Below are positions 45,301 to 50,287 of a stretch of DNA of 64,000 bases, piece by piece. The notes under the pieces are model-generated. The model had not been told where the DNA came from. It saw only the letters and a list, made by a program, of their open reading frames with translations, and made no database searches. The position numbers and the translations under genes are program-made. The DNA comes from Candidatus Marispirochaeta associata (GTDB lineage: Bacteria > Spirochaetota > Spirochaetia > JC444 > Marispirochaetaceae), in NCBI GenBank assembly GCA_001749745.1, contig JWTM01000186.1:124001-188000 (forward strand). Direction: 5' to 3'. Each line of letters starts with the position of its first letter. Positions within the stretch are counted from its first letter, which is position 1.

Positions 45301-46477
45301 ATACTCACGAGGAACCGAGACCCTCTACTTCGGTCAGTTCTCATCCGGGGTAACCTTACTCGGAGTGTTCAGACAATCGAAGCACATCTACTTAGGAGAG
45401 ACCAGGATCGCGACCAGACTCAACATCGAAGGCGAGAACACCTCAGGCTACGAACTGAACAACACCTACTATTACCATGCCGACCACCTCGGAAGCGCCC
45501 AGCACGTAACCAAGGAACCCAACACCCAGCTCGGCGAAGAGACCTGGTACGAACACATCGAGTACACCCCCTACGGCGAGCTCTGGGAAGAGCAGCAGTC
45601 GGACTCGTTGGATATGATACCCTTTAGGTTCACCGGCAAGGAGTGGGACGAGGAGACCAAGCTCTATTATTACGGGGCGAGGTACCTTGATCCGAAGCGG
45701 GGGAGATGGTTGTCGAGTGATCCGGCGATGGATGGGTTGAATTGGTATGGGTATTGTGAGAATAACCCTTTGATTTTTACCGACCCTGATGGATTGCAGC
45801 CGGTAATCAGTAGCTGGCGAGGAACACTGATAACACCGCTTAATTATGCCGGATCTCCTCAAAGACGTGATCAGTTGATGACATCTCAGGATTCTACGCG
45901 AGCTAATGATCGCTATGCAAAGGGTCAGGGTGGTAATTTTAATATGCCAGCAGACTGGAAAACCTGGTGTAATCAGTCAACCTATGATGTATCATTTGCT
46001 ACCGGTTTTATTCGTTCAGTATTCGGTGGTGGGGCTGATCGAAGCAACTGGAGAGACGGATCGTATAACACGAATGCAAATGCCGCTGCGCGTACACTGG
46101 CTGCCAACGCCAAAGTTGGAGAAAGATATGCACCAGATGATCCTCGATTTGTGAAATCAGTAACTGCAGAAAACGCACAGAAACTCGCGAATGATGGCTT
46201 TACGGTAATTGCCGCATGGGAGAATGCAAGTGGTGAACCAGGACACCTTGCAACGGTGAGGCCAGATGAAGGTGAATATAACGATAATCTTGGACCTCGT
46301 GTCTCAAATATTGGTGACGGAGTAGGCTTGAGTTGGGTTCGAGAGGCTTTTGGTGTTGATTCTTATTATTCTGGTACAGCTGAAAACATGGATGACATCA
46401 AATACTATTATTATCCAAATCAAGATTTCGAATATGACGCGACGCAATCGAATAACAGGTGGGGTTATAATGATTAA
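36311..46477 (+). CDS. Giant Rhs/Tc-like polymorphic toxin with Sec signal
   Basis: A 3388-residue protein. Order: Sec signal (1-30); a ZU5-like beta domain (about 45-185); an SpvB-type domain (about 195-520); FG-GAP/VCBS calcium loops (LSGDGVPDAL near 575, FDGDGLIDF near 653, INGDGLPDQL near 1721, FNGDGLLDQ near 1820); a TcB-like linker near 2000; YD repeats (about 2150-3060); and the Rhs core (about 3078-3162) with FTGKEWDEETKLYYYGARYL and a DPDGL end. The last 226 residues are a separate tip with TWCNQSTYDV (Cys 3220) and GEPGHLATV (His 3312), the layout of NlpC/P60 or CHAP-like papain-fold amidases. AAGGAAG precedes the start. The downstream gene overlaps by 8 bases and is probably its immunity gene. 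DNA after the core is visibly more AT-rich. Confidence 0.9.
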   Translation: MENRVTNRIIALCLLECLIFSLYAPPLVAHPATSGMIKTAQQNCAPSLIAEFTVTPQDGGGYRSDSVSIEIPKGAVLKKTVIRIERLPAVEALDPAMANATAGASGYRFLPDGQRFVTPVKITLPYDVRLNRSEAALNMLSSYYFDEKARCWRRLERISLNREQATITSLSTHFSDMIASTLTLPEGPQSVDFDVNSIKMINAADPTAEVARLQGLEAGPFGAAEFLLPLRIPRGRGKATPRLALSYSSEHRNGWMGRGFDIYVPAISIDTRFGLPQYQRKDTYLLEGEELVAMNDADFEARVQFRQRREGRFARIIWDTVEGHWEVTDKDGTMRIYGLKNGWSGKGPERVDAFRWYLSRIMDANGNTVEYEYETDEENNYTYLHTIRYSGRIDYQEVALDNPDEDGLYSVHFTIDSEIRPDRRIDARGRYLSKLTGRLEEVEVAYDGLTIRRYRFTYEPNLFGQTQLTAVAEYDSAGKLFYRYGFDYFDLETMGEGFKAFGSDEFSEEQILLAGPQDVETFKKERTRSLGASLYTGVSVYSLAWKRWKFYWKRFAHFGVRGGFADSASRTEELLLDLSGDGVPDALSAYGRDLDMIPLDWVGRSTLNESSLGRLPEELSRTEGNSKSVGLSAGLMPLSGAATWQWGQSRTKSSFIDFDGDGLIDFASSGDSSYRRNSGGGFEAESIRVDTAASSMSFNELTEKQARNLEKSYYLQEPVRKWKAYRGGVIEIENSVGAVHGSSPTVEAKTYIDSTVHAYNGDINSIGDPQTIENVEVDRDAEIFFHLDTLGDSRNDSVDWRTKIRYRELKFFDEWNTAAFFRDPPSPVRNSLPWNDGRLELIYKQNRRTDPEDSNYWEYSLKSDWRNFSNSLLRGVYASLYEHGYAIPGKLDQDLFMALLGEASNTMHSRTVGETTYYSLSNRSRLFFSFRYAPEEKAFYRISPAGDSIISSNWNAWYHSLSPAQRARLREAVYPRFLDGEEILPANDGSAYWVRRSAAADLQEENELYDSYSPEQSLGTRNTASGILLDREYPSSADDPEALVFLRLNAADEWELLRLDGESEEFVPVTVAESGSILTVSYLRDGVERKYTLTERDALLSRLPKETYEGEVSEAVLAGMVFTPDTYSCLAAENWNSIYAASEEDERFLLDLFYEEESQSGDHLLKADESIMAEEIEYLRADAIHLVDAKSADGVDSIFNRLSDGRSGITTLSSAEYTAFTDFFADPLYAGNFFSELVTSSGDSLYVPRSAMSAEEEAEWIDMIKQYRRDVELFPYYRANNPADGDAYTLRDGLSIEDENIVRTLLSGLKLSVYKRLDRSLIYRSDAAFLVTDIGLRDKGVLESLAPVISGTSSSLKAGRIRIPLIQDERGLEYREILFRQPDSQRDYSAEELVDYSIIENLELNAEIIGGAAAADFEGLDQEEPPREAFRGGGNGWFYGAWTGYHDWDEKKLLDTPGYTNDISDVTEADDPALRGQEPPPPPYFLPMTPNEPDLEFISTGRDPQLPVAPDAWLGRLSEYSDAEWDADGTMTFTQYRFAAFIDESTMSPERYGGDTFYRVPRTETAAGSSSLSSLRKSKSESFDLSGGVDLLGGKVSHNNGSSWQYRDFQDINGDRIPDVIIFPSDGGMNASVLFGSINPDSSYQLSRPHAIAAAYDYIVKSDNDGYGVGASPASTGGGLESGIKDGKWTSLDVAIAEAPPGASLSFNAAAGETVTKVGLVDINGDGLPDQLSRHGGGALKTALNTGAAFPSDSQTEWDNAMHDLIKNGMFGATKRSEGIAYSNVGSFGESVGYSTGGQVSIGATGSLSGSVNRDIYSLIDFNGDGLLDQVMKRPETSYFEVRFNLGDRFASTTTKLYKPEWTNVDLASMMISSLQSNISTVIESFTGLKVPNELNFVAEGIGSWDYEDHFGAELNPLIVEDVLNYANGLSLSFGSNLTFKIPFWNILVLEFVPGVNGSTVTTSSSLMTRDITGDGLPDHILRVPGEDTIRVMENRMGKVGLLKSVNTPFGGRTEIDYQRVGNTSAMPQSRWVLKTVTMTDGFEGDLTRPGSHSYTSRYEFANGVYDRQERIFCGFGTVRKIRYTAEDQIASVREDIYAVDPVHPDNFYRRGLLKGRTVYDKHPVLASDEKTYQRSETVYDFPGSPITTSFFPKVREERHYQYDADTGESVAKHMRYNQYDPYGNVLELTDFGVDERDDDNMSAVISYANLNDDRYLHAHPKSIEVTDSSGTIRKRTGSYDQRGNLIELKQYYTESKFTLHELEYDPTYGNLTAMEDPRGHTIEVEYDPTLHTFPTEIRSLNRRDFSAPTYTSFMSWNYLYGKEATLIDQNGNLQTRSYDTFGRMTKVFSPYDDTGGMPAVAFGYTTPDNSNSTFNPWHAITVNKVSREQASSDDMLTAATADGLGRIIQTAKEGEVHSHEQGGGSTVLGWNCSGMIVYDGAGRVIQEGQTVFLDEPVGSGLNATPPSLVGLKRPTIRNYDAVDRPVLTQLPTAPEDKAITIFMKYGIEGDSLLEKVTDPNGNIAETLKDVRGNAVEVRRSDAAETLLKKATYTYNPLGELLQSLEHDLEQNKTYPVEYSYDLLGRRTSITSPDAGHIVFEYDAAGNLTRKVDSNLRAQGKAKTYQYDGHNRLTTVLYPFTDDTTYEYGGKSAPYNGAGRLIRRSDASGTIDYRYGKLGEVTYTERSLNRFHDYDGHKNAVTQFRYDYLGRLEEMTYPDGEVVVYDYDAGGQVTRITSTGKGETTDYVTKIGYDEYGQRNYIAYGNGVETVYTYDPYRRWLKSISTVDRRTGTEYQNIEYEFDAVGNIEQSVNNVFDYRTEQNYSYDALYQLKGATGTYNHTPNGLNFYTSTYTQDYTFDTLGNFTNKQSTQRYNSTASPKHELNYNLDYTYYEGSAHRAEWIGDIYFSYDANGNLIEEREGGPNSEVIAGTSTLQKHENLRTVNRGFALVRNPEEEDEEGYIRSYTWDEENRLLAVSDANTDAQFRYDADNQRTIKYSRGTETLYFGQFSSGVTLLGVFRQSKHIYLGETRIATRLNIEGENTSGYELNNTYYYHADHLGSAQHVTKEPNTQLGEETWYEHIEYTPYGELWEEQQSDSLDMIPFRFTGKEWDEETKLYYYGARYLDPKRGRWLSSDPAMDGLNWYGYCENNPLIFTDPDGLQPVISSWRGTLITPLNYAGSPQRRDQLMTSQDSTRANDRYAKGQGGNFNMPADWKTWCNQSTYDVSFATGFIRSVFGGGADRSNWRDGSYNTNANAAARTLAANAKVGERYAPDDPRFVKSVTAENAQKLANDGFTVIAAWENASGEPGHLATVRPDEGEYNDNLGPRVSNIGDGVGLSWVREAFGVDSYYSGTAENMDDIKYYYYPNQDFEYDATQSNNRWGYND

Positions 46478-47204
46478 CAGAACAATTCTATTACTTGTTG
46501 GCATCGCTATGGTGTGTGGTTGTTCAGGGAGAACAGGTGAAAGCTCAGAGTCCATTAGTGCTGAGACTGATCAGAACCAACCTGAAGAGTCAATGGTTGA
46601 ATGGGTTTCCTTTGAGAGCTATATCGAGAATAGATTTGAGAATTTTAATATTCGATATAGAGAGAAAGGAAATTTCACAGGTAGCACTTTCAATGAAGAG
46701 ATTATTTTTTTTGAAGACCCCGAAAGACGTTTAAACCTTGGCGATGAGGATAAGATCACCGATGTTCATCTTTTCATTTATTCAAACGAAGGATTGATAA
46801 AGGAGGAACAACTTTCATTATTCACCTTGCCTTACGGAGATTCTGAAAGGGAAGCGGTGTTACGTTCAACGGAATCATTTGAGGTGGAACCAAGGCCATA
46901 TTTTTCATTGGATCTAAATGGAAATGGTAGAAACGAGATCTATTTTTTTGGTCTGAACGGTATTCTCTTCGGGGTTTTAGGTATTGAATTCCATAACGAA
47001 GAAATTAAGGTCATATTAGACAGTTCTATTTATACAAAGATCTTGAATACTTTAGAACTAATCAAAGAGACGGATGAGGGTCCAGTTTTACGTTTAGTAG
47101 GCGAAGGGAATGCCCAACTTTCACCGGGTCAGAAGGACTGGTATGAACTTGCTTGGGATACTGATGAAGCAGAGTACGTCTTAATTGATCAAGGCATACA
47201 ATAA
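46470..47204 (+). CDS. Lipoprotein, probable immunity protein of the Rhs tip
   Basis: A 244-residue protein from the ATG at 46470, with AGGTGGGG upstream and an 8-base overlap with the toxin gene. The signal ends in the lipobox MVCGC (Cys near residue 18), so it should sit lipid-anchored in the periplasm. The mature part has an acidic linker (20-45), then a beta-rich domain with FSLDLNGNGRNEIYFFGLNG (a calcium-loop-like turn) and a C-terminal YELAWDTDEAEY. I do not recognise the family. A tight overlap with a toxin tip, a shared AT-rich composition and an export signal all suit an immunity protein against a toxin that attacks the cell wall. This is inference. Confidence 0.65.
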   Translation: MINRTILLLVGIAMVCGCSGRTGESSESISAETDQNQPEESMVEWVSFESYIENRFENFNIRYREKGNFTGSTFNEEIIFFEDPERRLNLGDEDKITDVHLFIYSNEGLIKEEQLSLFTLPYGDSEREAVLRSTESFEVEPRPYFSLDLNGNGRNEIYFFGLNGILFGVLGIEFHNEEIKVILDSSIYTKILNTLELIKETDEGPVLRLVGEGNAQLSPGQKDWYELAWDTDEAEYVLIDQGIQ

Positions 47205-47220
47205 TGTGCCTGGGGTATTA

Positions 47221-47298
47221 GGCCGCCGAATGTGCTAATTGAGCTGCGACCCGCGAGAGCATCGCGGGGCGTCTGCTCCAATTAATCGATTCGGCGGT
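47221..47298 (+). repeat. Structured palindromic element, full copy
   Basis: Nested arms: CCGCCGAAT 47223-47231 with ATTCGGCGG 47289-47297; AATT 47237-47240 with AATT 47280-47283; CCGCGA 47251-47256 with TCGCGG 47262-47267. It begins 16 bases past the immunity gene stop and could end its transcript. Bases 47248-47298 recur at 48874-48925, with 29 identical bases (47270-47298). Confidence 0.7.
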
Positions 47299-47333
47299 GT
47301 GTAGAATAGGCCTTTCCTTTACCCCGCAGGAGT

Positions 47334-47349
47334 GTTATACTTGTTATAC
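47334..47349 (+). promoter_or_regulatory. Probable operator of the toxin-antitoxin pair
   Basis: GTTATAC occurs twice (47334-47340 and 47343-47349), nine bases apart, within an imperfect palindrome GTGTTATAC/GTTATACAC. It lies just before the Shine-Dalgarno site of the antitoxin gene, as expected for an autoregulatory site of a ribbon-helix-helix antitoxin. Confidence 0.45.
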
Positions 47350-47361
47350 ACGGAGGTTGTC

Positions 47362-47574
47362 ATGCTTGCTGTAAGACTTGATCCTAACATGGAAGAAGAG
47401 CTGAACAAGCTTTCTAAAGAAACGGGAAGAAGCAAAAGCTATTATGTAAAACAGGCAATTGAAAACTTTCTCGAAGATAGAGCAGATTACCTACTTGCTC
47501 TTTCTGTACTAGAGAAAAATGAACCCCGGAAACCGATAAAGTTAGTGAGAAAAGATCTTGGCTTGGACGATTGA
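47362..47574 (+). CDS. Ribbon-helix-helix antitoxin (RelB/CopG type)
   Basis: A 70-residue protein from the ATG at 47362, which has ACGGAGG upstream; an earlier in-frame start at 47332 lacks support. The N-terminus LAVRLDPNMEEELNKLSKET and GRSKSYYVKQAIENFLED form a ribbon-helix-helix DNA-binding fold. The C-terminal tail (EPRKPIKLVRKDLGLDD) would wrap the toxin. The toxin gene overlaps its end by 17 bases. It should repress the pair through the GTTATAC repeats upstream. Confidence 0.85.
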   Translation: MLAVRLDPNMEEELNKLSKETGRSKSYYVKQAIENFLEDRADYLLALSVLEKNEPRKPIKLVRKDLGLDD

Positions 47575-47824
47575 ATTTTCTGAAACCTCAGAGAAACAAC
47601 TAAAAAAAATAGATCGGCAATGGCAGCGTGCTATATTAGATTATTTAGAAGCAGAAATAGCCCCACTCGAGGATCCGCGGCAACGAGGGAAAGCTCTTGT
47701 AGGTGATAAAAAGGGCCTGTGGCGTTATCGAGTTAACGATTATCGAATTATTTGCCAGATTCTGGATTCCGAATTAGTAGTGGTTGCTTTAACGATCGCA
47801 CACCGGAAAGAAGTCTATAAATAA
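47558..47824 (+). CDS. RelE/ParE-family toxin
   Basis: An 88-residue toxin with a TTG start inside the antitoxin gene. The fold is typical: WTIEFSETSEKQLKKIDRQ, then a helix, GKALVGDKKGLWRYRVNDYRI and a last strand VVVALTIAHRKEVYK. The RYRVNDYRI strand and C-terminal HRKEVY residues match RelE-type ribosome-dependent mRNA cleavage enzymes. Antitoxin-first order and overlap suit a type II system. The pair lies directly after the structured repeat that follows the Rhs cassette. Confidence 0.85.
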   Translation: MAWTIEFSETSEKQLKKIDRQWQRAILDYLEAEIAPLEDPRQRGKALVGDKKGLWRYRVNDYRIICQILDSELVVVALTIAHRKEVYK

Positions 47825-47927
47825 AAAACCAAGCAGAAAGAATCTGTTTTGATAAAGACACTCGTTTGCAGTGAAGGACAGGTTCTTTCTTCCTTATCCA
47901 CCGTCTGTGGCGACCCAAAAGGGTGGC

Positions 47928-48308
47928 CTACCCCCCGGTAACAATAAACCGCCGCCACTCGACTTTGCTGTTGCGGAAATTGATAAGATAGCCGACCGGC
48001 ACCTTCGACAACCGCAGATAGTTTATAAGCTGCGCCTCCATAGCCCCGGTGAACTGCCGCACAGACTTGAGTTCCAGAATAATCTTGTCGGCTACGACCA
48101 GATCGGCAATTTAGCCGCGAGCAAGCTCGCCTTTGTAGTAGAGCGTATAAATCTTCTCCGTGCTGAACGGTATCCCTCGCCGGCGAAACTCGATGACCAA
48201 TGCCCCATGATAAGCCGACTCGAGAAGGCCTGGTCCCAAAATGTTATGAACCGAGAAAACCGCCCCCAAAACTTGGTGAGATAACTCCTTAAACGCAACC
48301 TGTGCCAT
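47928..48308 (-). pseudogene. GxxExxY protein gene, nonsense-mutated copy
   Basis: Nearly the same protein as encoded at 49680-50060. It starts at the ATG at 48308 behind GGAGGTGCG, reads MAQVAFKELSHQVLG and ILGPGLLESAYHGAL (the GLLESAY form of the GxxExxY motif), then stops at a TAA (48111-48113) where the other copy has TAC (Tyr). The rest stays in frame to a TAG at 47928-47930: IADLVVADKIILELK, GAMEAQLINYLRL. The IILELK segment is the core of a PD-(D/E)XK nuclease-like fold. A truncated 65-residue product could still be made. Confidence 0.85.
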
Positions 48309-48524
48309 ATCGCACCTCCTGTTTTTCTTCCCCCCCACCGGCCAAGCGAGGAGCAGTCAAGGGCGTAGCGATTCGCCGAAGGCGACATCGCAGCCCGAGG
48401 CTTTGCGAAGCAAAACGCAGGAGCGAAGAGCGACAGCGATCCTTGACAGCGACGAGCGGAAGGTAGAGAGAAAAGAACAGGAGGCGGAAGAAAAAAAAAG
48501 TTAACCGCTGATGGGCGCTGATGT
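48309..48524 (-). promoter_or_regulatory. Conserved leader of the GxxExxY pseudogene
   Basis: No gene is supported here. Read on the minus strand it holds ATCAGCG twice at 10-base spacing (48506-48522), then CCTCCTGTT (complement of 48476-48484), a region with small hairpins, and AACAGGAGG at 48315-48323, which is the gene's Shine-Dalgarno site. The 9-base complement could hide the ribosome site. The same parts occur in the same order at 50068-50213. Confidence 0.5.
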
Positions 48525-48629
48525 TTGGGGTATGGCGGTGGAGTTGTGCACTGATACATATCGGGTAGTGCACAGAAGCCATATGTGATTATTTTCAAAT
48601 TGACAAAATTTTGCTATACTCCAGTCATC

Positions 48630-48912
48630 ATGAAAAGTTCTGGCATACAATTCAGATTCCATAGATAAGCGCACCGCCCCCCTGCGCAGCCCCATAAATA
48701 TCAGTGGTTCACTAACTCCCCTAATCAGCACCCGGCAAAACCACGGCGTCAACCTCTCATCAAGCTCAATCAAGAATGCCGCCCCCAAACTCCTCGAGAA
48801 GAAAGTTGAGAAGGCCCAAAAAGCCCTCTCCGCCTACATGAACCACATCTTCGGCATCGACTCGGAAGAGGAAGACCCCGCGAGATCAACGCGGGACGTC
48901 TGCTCCAATTAA
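48630..48912 (+). pseudogene. Decayed open frame of unknown origin
   Basis: An open frame of about 94 codons without a usable start runs to a TAA at 48910-48912. Its end reads LEKKVEKAQKALSAYMNHIF then GIDSEEED, which looks like a real protein tail: basic helix then acidic end. Upstream is an extended -10 box (TGCTATACT, 48612-48620) and, 9 bases on, an ATG at 48630 that is out of frame and stops after 12 codons. It may be the relic of an older gene, perhaps a displaced Rhs tail. Part of it overlaps a sequence repeated at 50288, so coding is doubtful there. Confidence 0.3.
48671..48731. repeat. Dispersed repeat, copy A
   Basis: GCACCGCCCCCCTGCG followed by TATCAG-GG-TTC and CTAACTCC-CT-ATCAGCAC. 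Copy B at 50288-50380 has the same blocks with an extra internal stretch. Both lie upstream of a GxxExxY gene copy. Confidence 0.5.
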
Positions 48913-48925
48913 TCGATTCGGCGGT
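48874..48925 (+). repeat. Structured palindromic element, partial copy
   Basis: It matches 47248-47298, with the last 29 bases identical (48897-48925). The inner hairpin is kept (CCCGCG / CGCGGG), though its sequence differs from the other copy, but the left outer arm CCGCCGAAT is missing. It joins the tail of the decayed frame at 48630-48912. Confidence 0.7.
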
Positions 48926-48944
48926 AAGAAAGAAATCCTTTGCC

Positions 48945-49241
48945 TTAAGAGGCCTTTACAATTGATAGCCTCAAACCCAGCGCACGAAGAATCGCATCAA
49001 GAGTTTTAATTGTCGGGTTTCCATCTTCAGAAAGAGACCGGTAGAGATGTTGACGATTCAAATTTGTTTTCTCGGCGAGTTTTGTTATCCCTCCTTGAGC
49101 ATCAACGACCGTCCTGATTGCTTTAAGAAAGGCCGGTAAATTGCCATCAATCTCATAATCCTCCAAGGCTGCCACAAGGTACTCAGTAGCCTCAGATGAA
49201 TCTTTGACAAGTTCTTTTACAAAATCTCTATATTCTTTCAT
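48945..49241 (-). CDS. higA: HigA-type antitoxin
   Basis: A 98-residue DNA-binding antitoxin. The C-terminal helix-turn-helix (about 48-95) reads GGITKLAEKTNLNRQHLYRS, NPTIKTLDAILRALGLRLSI, the usual XRE/HigA pattern. The N-terminus is helical and acidic and probably covers the toxin. It follows the toxin gene with a 14-base overlap, the toxin-first order typical of higBA. It should bind the palindrome at 49578. Confidence 0.85.
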   Translation of the reverse strand: MKEYRDFVKELVKDSSEATEYLVAALEDYEIDGNLPAFLKAIRTVVDAQGGITKLAEKTNLNRQHLYRSLSEDGNPTIKTLDAILRALGLRLSIVKAS

Positions 49242-49572
49242 TATTTTGCCTCTCTAAATAGTTTTCCCAGCAAACCTTTGCACGTTTGATGTCCTTCGTT
49301 TGGGAGGCCTTAGAACCACCGTTTAACAGGATTATCAGGGCATCGCCTACCATACCGAAGTAGATCCGATAACCAGCGCCAAATGTGAATCTGAGTTCAT
49401 GTAGACCGTCACCCAGCGCTTTATGATCACCGTGATTCCCTTGCTCAACTCTGTCTAATCTAGAGAGAATCCGTGCCCGTATGGTTCTGTCTAACATGGT
49501 AATCCATTGCGTAAAAGGCTCATTTCCGCTTTCGTCGGAATAGATAATCATACGAAAGGGTTTGACGACCAT
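49228..49572 (-). CDS. higB: HigB-type toxin (RelE/ParE superfamily, Gp49-like)
   Basis: A 114-residue toxin of the phage Gp49-like group: EPFTQWITMLDRTIRARILSR, GDHKALGDGLHELRFTFGAG, YRIYFGMVGDALIILLNGGS and KDIKRAKVCWENYL. These are expected to cut mRNA at the ribosome. The ATG at 49572 has no Shine-Dalgarno site and follows a -10 box by 5 bases. A later Met (residue 8) is possible as the start. It forms an operon with higA and lies between the two GxxExxY copies. Confidence 0.85.
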   Translation of the reverse strand: MVVKPFRMIIYSDESGNEPFTQWITMLDRTIRARILSRLDRVEQGNHGDHKALGDGLHELRFTFGAGYRIYFGMVGDALIILLNGGSKASQTKDIKRAKVCWENYLERQNNERI

Positions 49573-49577
49573 ACGCT

Positions 49578-49607
49578 ATTGTCGCATGTACGCGACAATG
49601 CGGTCAA
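49578..49607 (-). promoter_or_regulatory. higBA promoter and operator
   Basis: On the minus strand TTGACC (49602-49607), 18 bases, GACAAT (49578-49583). A perfect palindrome, ATTGTCGC (49578-49585) and GCGACAAT (49592-49599) with a six-base centre, covers the -10 box and most of the spacer. This is a good place for repression by the HigA antitoxin. Confidence 0.65.
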
Positions 49608-49679
49608 TACGAATCTATTAGATAGTTCCGTCTGCTCTAAAGGACGTTAGAAATTGCTGAGCGACCGAAAAGGAGCACG

Positions 49680-50060
49680 CTACTCCTTCGTGACGATAAA
49701 TCGTCGCCACTCGACTTTGCTATTGCGGAAGTTGATAAGATACCCGACGGGAACCTTTGAAAGCCGAAGGTAGTTAATAAGCTGCGCCTCCATAGCGCCG
49801 GTAAATTGCCGAACCGACTTCAATTCCAGAATAATCTTGTCGGCTACGACAAGATCGGCGATGTAACCACCCGCCAACTCGCCTTTGTAATACAGCGGAT
49901 AAATCTTTTCCGTACTGAACGGAATCCCCCGCCGGCGAAACTCGATGACCAAGGCCCCATGATATGCAGACTCGAGGAGACCTGGTCCCAAAATGTTATG
50001 CACCGAGAATACGGCTCCGAGAACCTGGTGAGACAGTTCCTTGAACGCAACCTGTGCCAT
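49680..50060 (-). CDS. GxxExxY protein (PD-(D/E)XK-like), intact copy
   Basis: A 126-residue cytoplasmic protein from the ATG at 50060, behind AGGTGCG. It has MAQVAFKELSHQVLG, GPGLLESAYHGAL (GxxExxY motif), YYKGELAGGYIADLVVADK and IILELKSV. The D...ELK spacing is that of PD-(D/E)XK nuclease folds; the substrate is not known. The gene comes with a long leader that is repeated before the broken copy at 47928. These genes are commonly single-gene units scattered through environmental genomes, which suggests mobility, but I see no transposase. Confidence 0.8.
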   Translation of the reverse strand: MAQVAFKELSHQVLGAVFSVHNILGPGLLESAYHGALVIEFRRRGIPFSTEKIYPLYYKGELAGGYIADLVVADKIILELKSVRQFTGAMEAQLINYLRLSKVPVGYLINFRNSKVEWRRFIVTKE

Positions 50061-50213
50061 ATACGCACCTCCTGTTTTCTTGCCCATCAACGGCCAAGCG
50101 AGGAGCAGTCAAGGGCAGAGAGCGCAAGCGTCCCTTGACGGCGACGAGCGGACGGTAGAATGAAAAGAACAGGAGGCGGGAGTAGGGATAGTTCACCGCT
50201 GATTGACGCTGAT
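50061..50213 (-). promoter_or_regulatory. Conserved leader of the intact GxxExxY gene
   Basis: Same plan as at 48309-48524: ATCAGCG twice at 10-base spacing (50197-50213), CCTCCTGTT (complement of 50168-50176), a variable middle, then AACAGGAGG (complement of 50068-50076) as the Shine-Dalgarno site. The loop is 91 bases here and 152 in the other copy, while the pairing arms are unchanged. No gene is seen in the 367 bases 50061-50427. Confidence 0.5.
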
Positions 50214-50287
50214 GATAAGGGGTACAGCAAGTAGCTGTTTACTGATAACAAAAGTGCGCGTATGTCATTCAAAATCCAACAATCAGT

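Noticed and set aside
48092..48598. 168-codon minus-strand frame over the GxxExxY leader
   Set aside because: It runs through the leader and the pseudogene in a wrong frame, is low in complexity, and does not match the corresponding frame at 50061-50380.
48600..48620. TTGACA followed by TATACT as a promoter pair
   Set aside because: The spacer is only 9 bases. The extended -10 box alone (TGCTATACT) is kept as a possible promoter.
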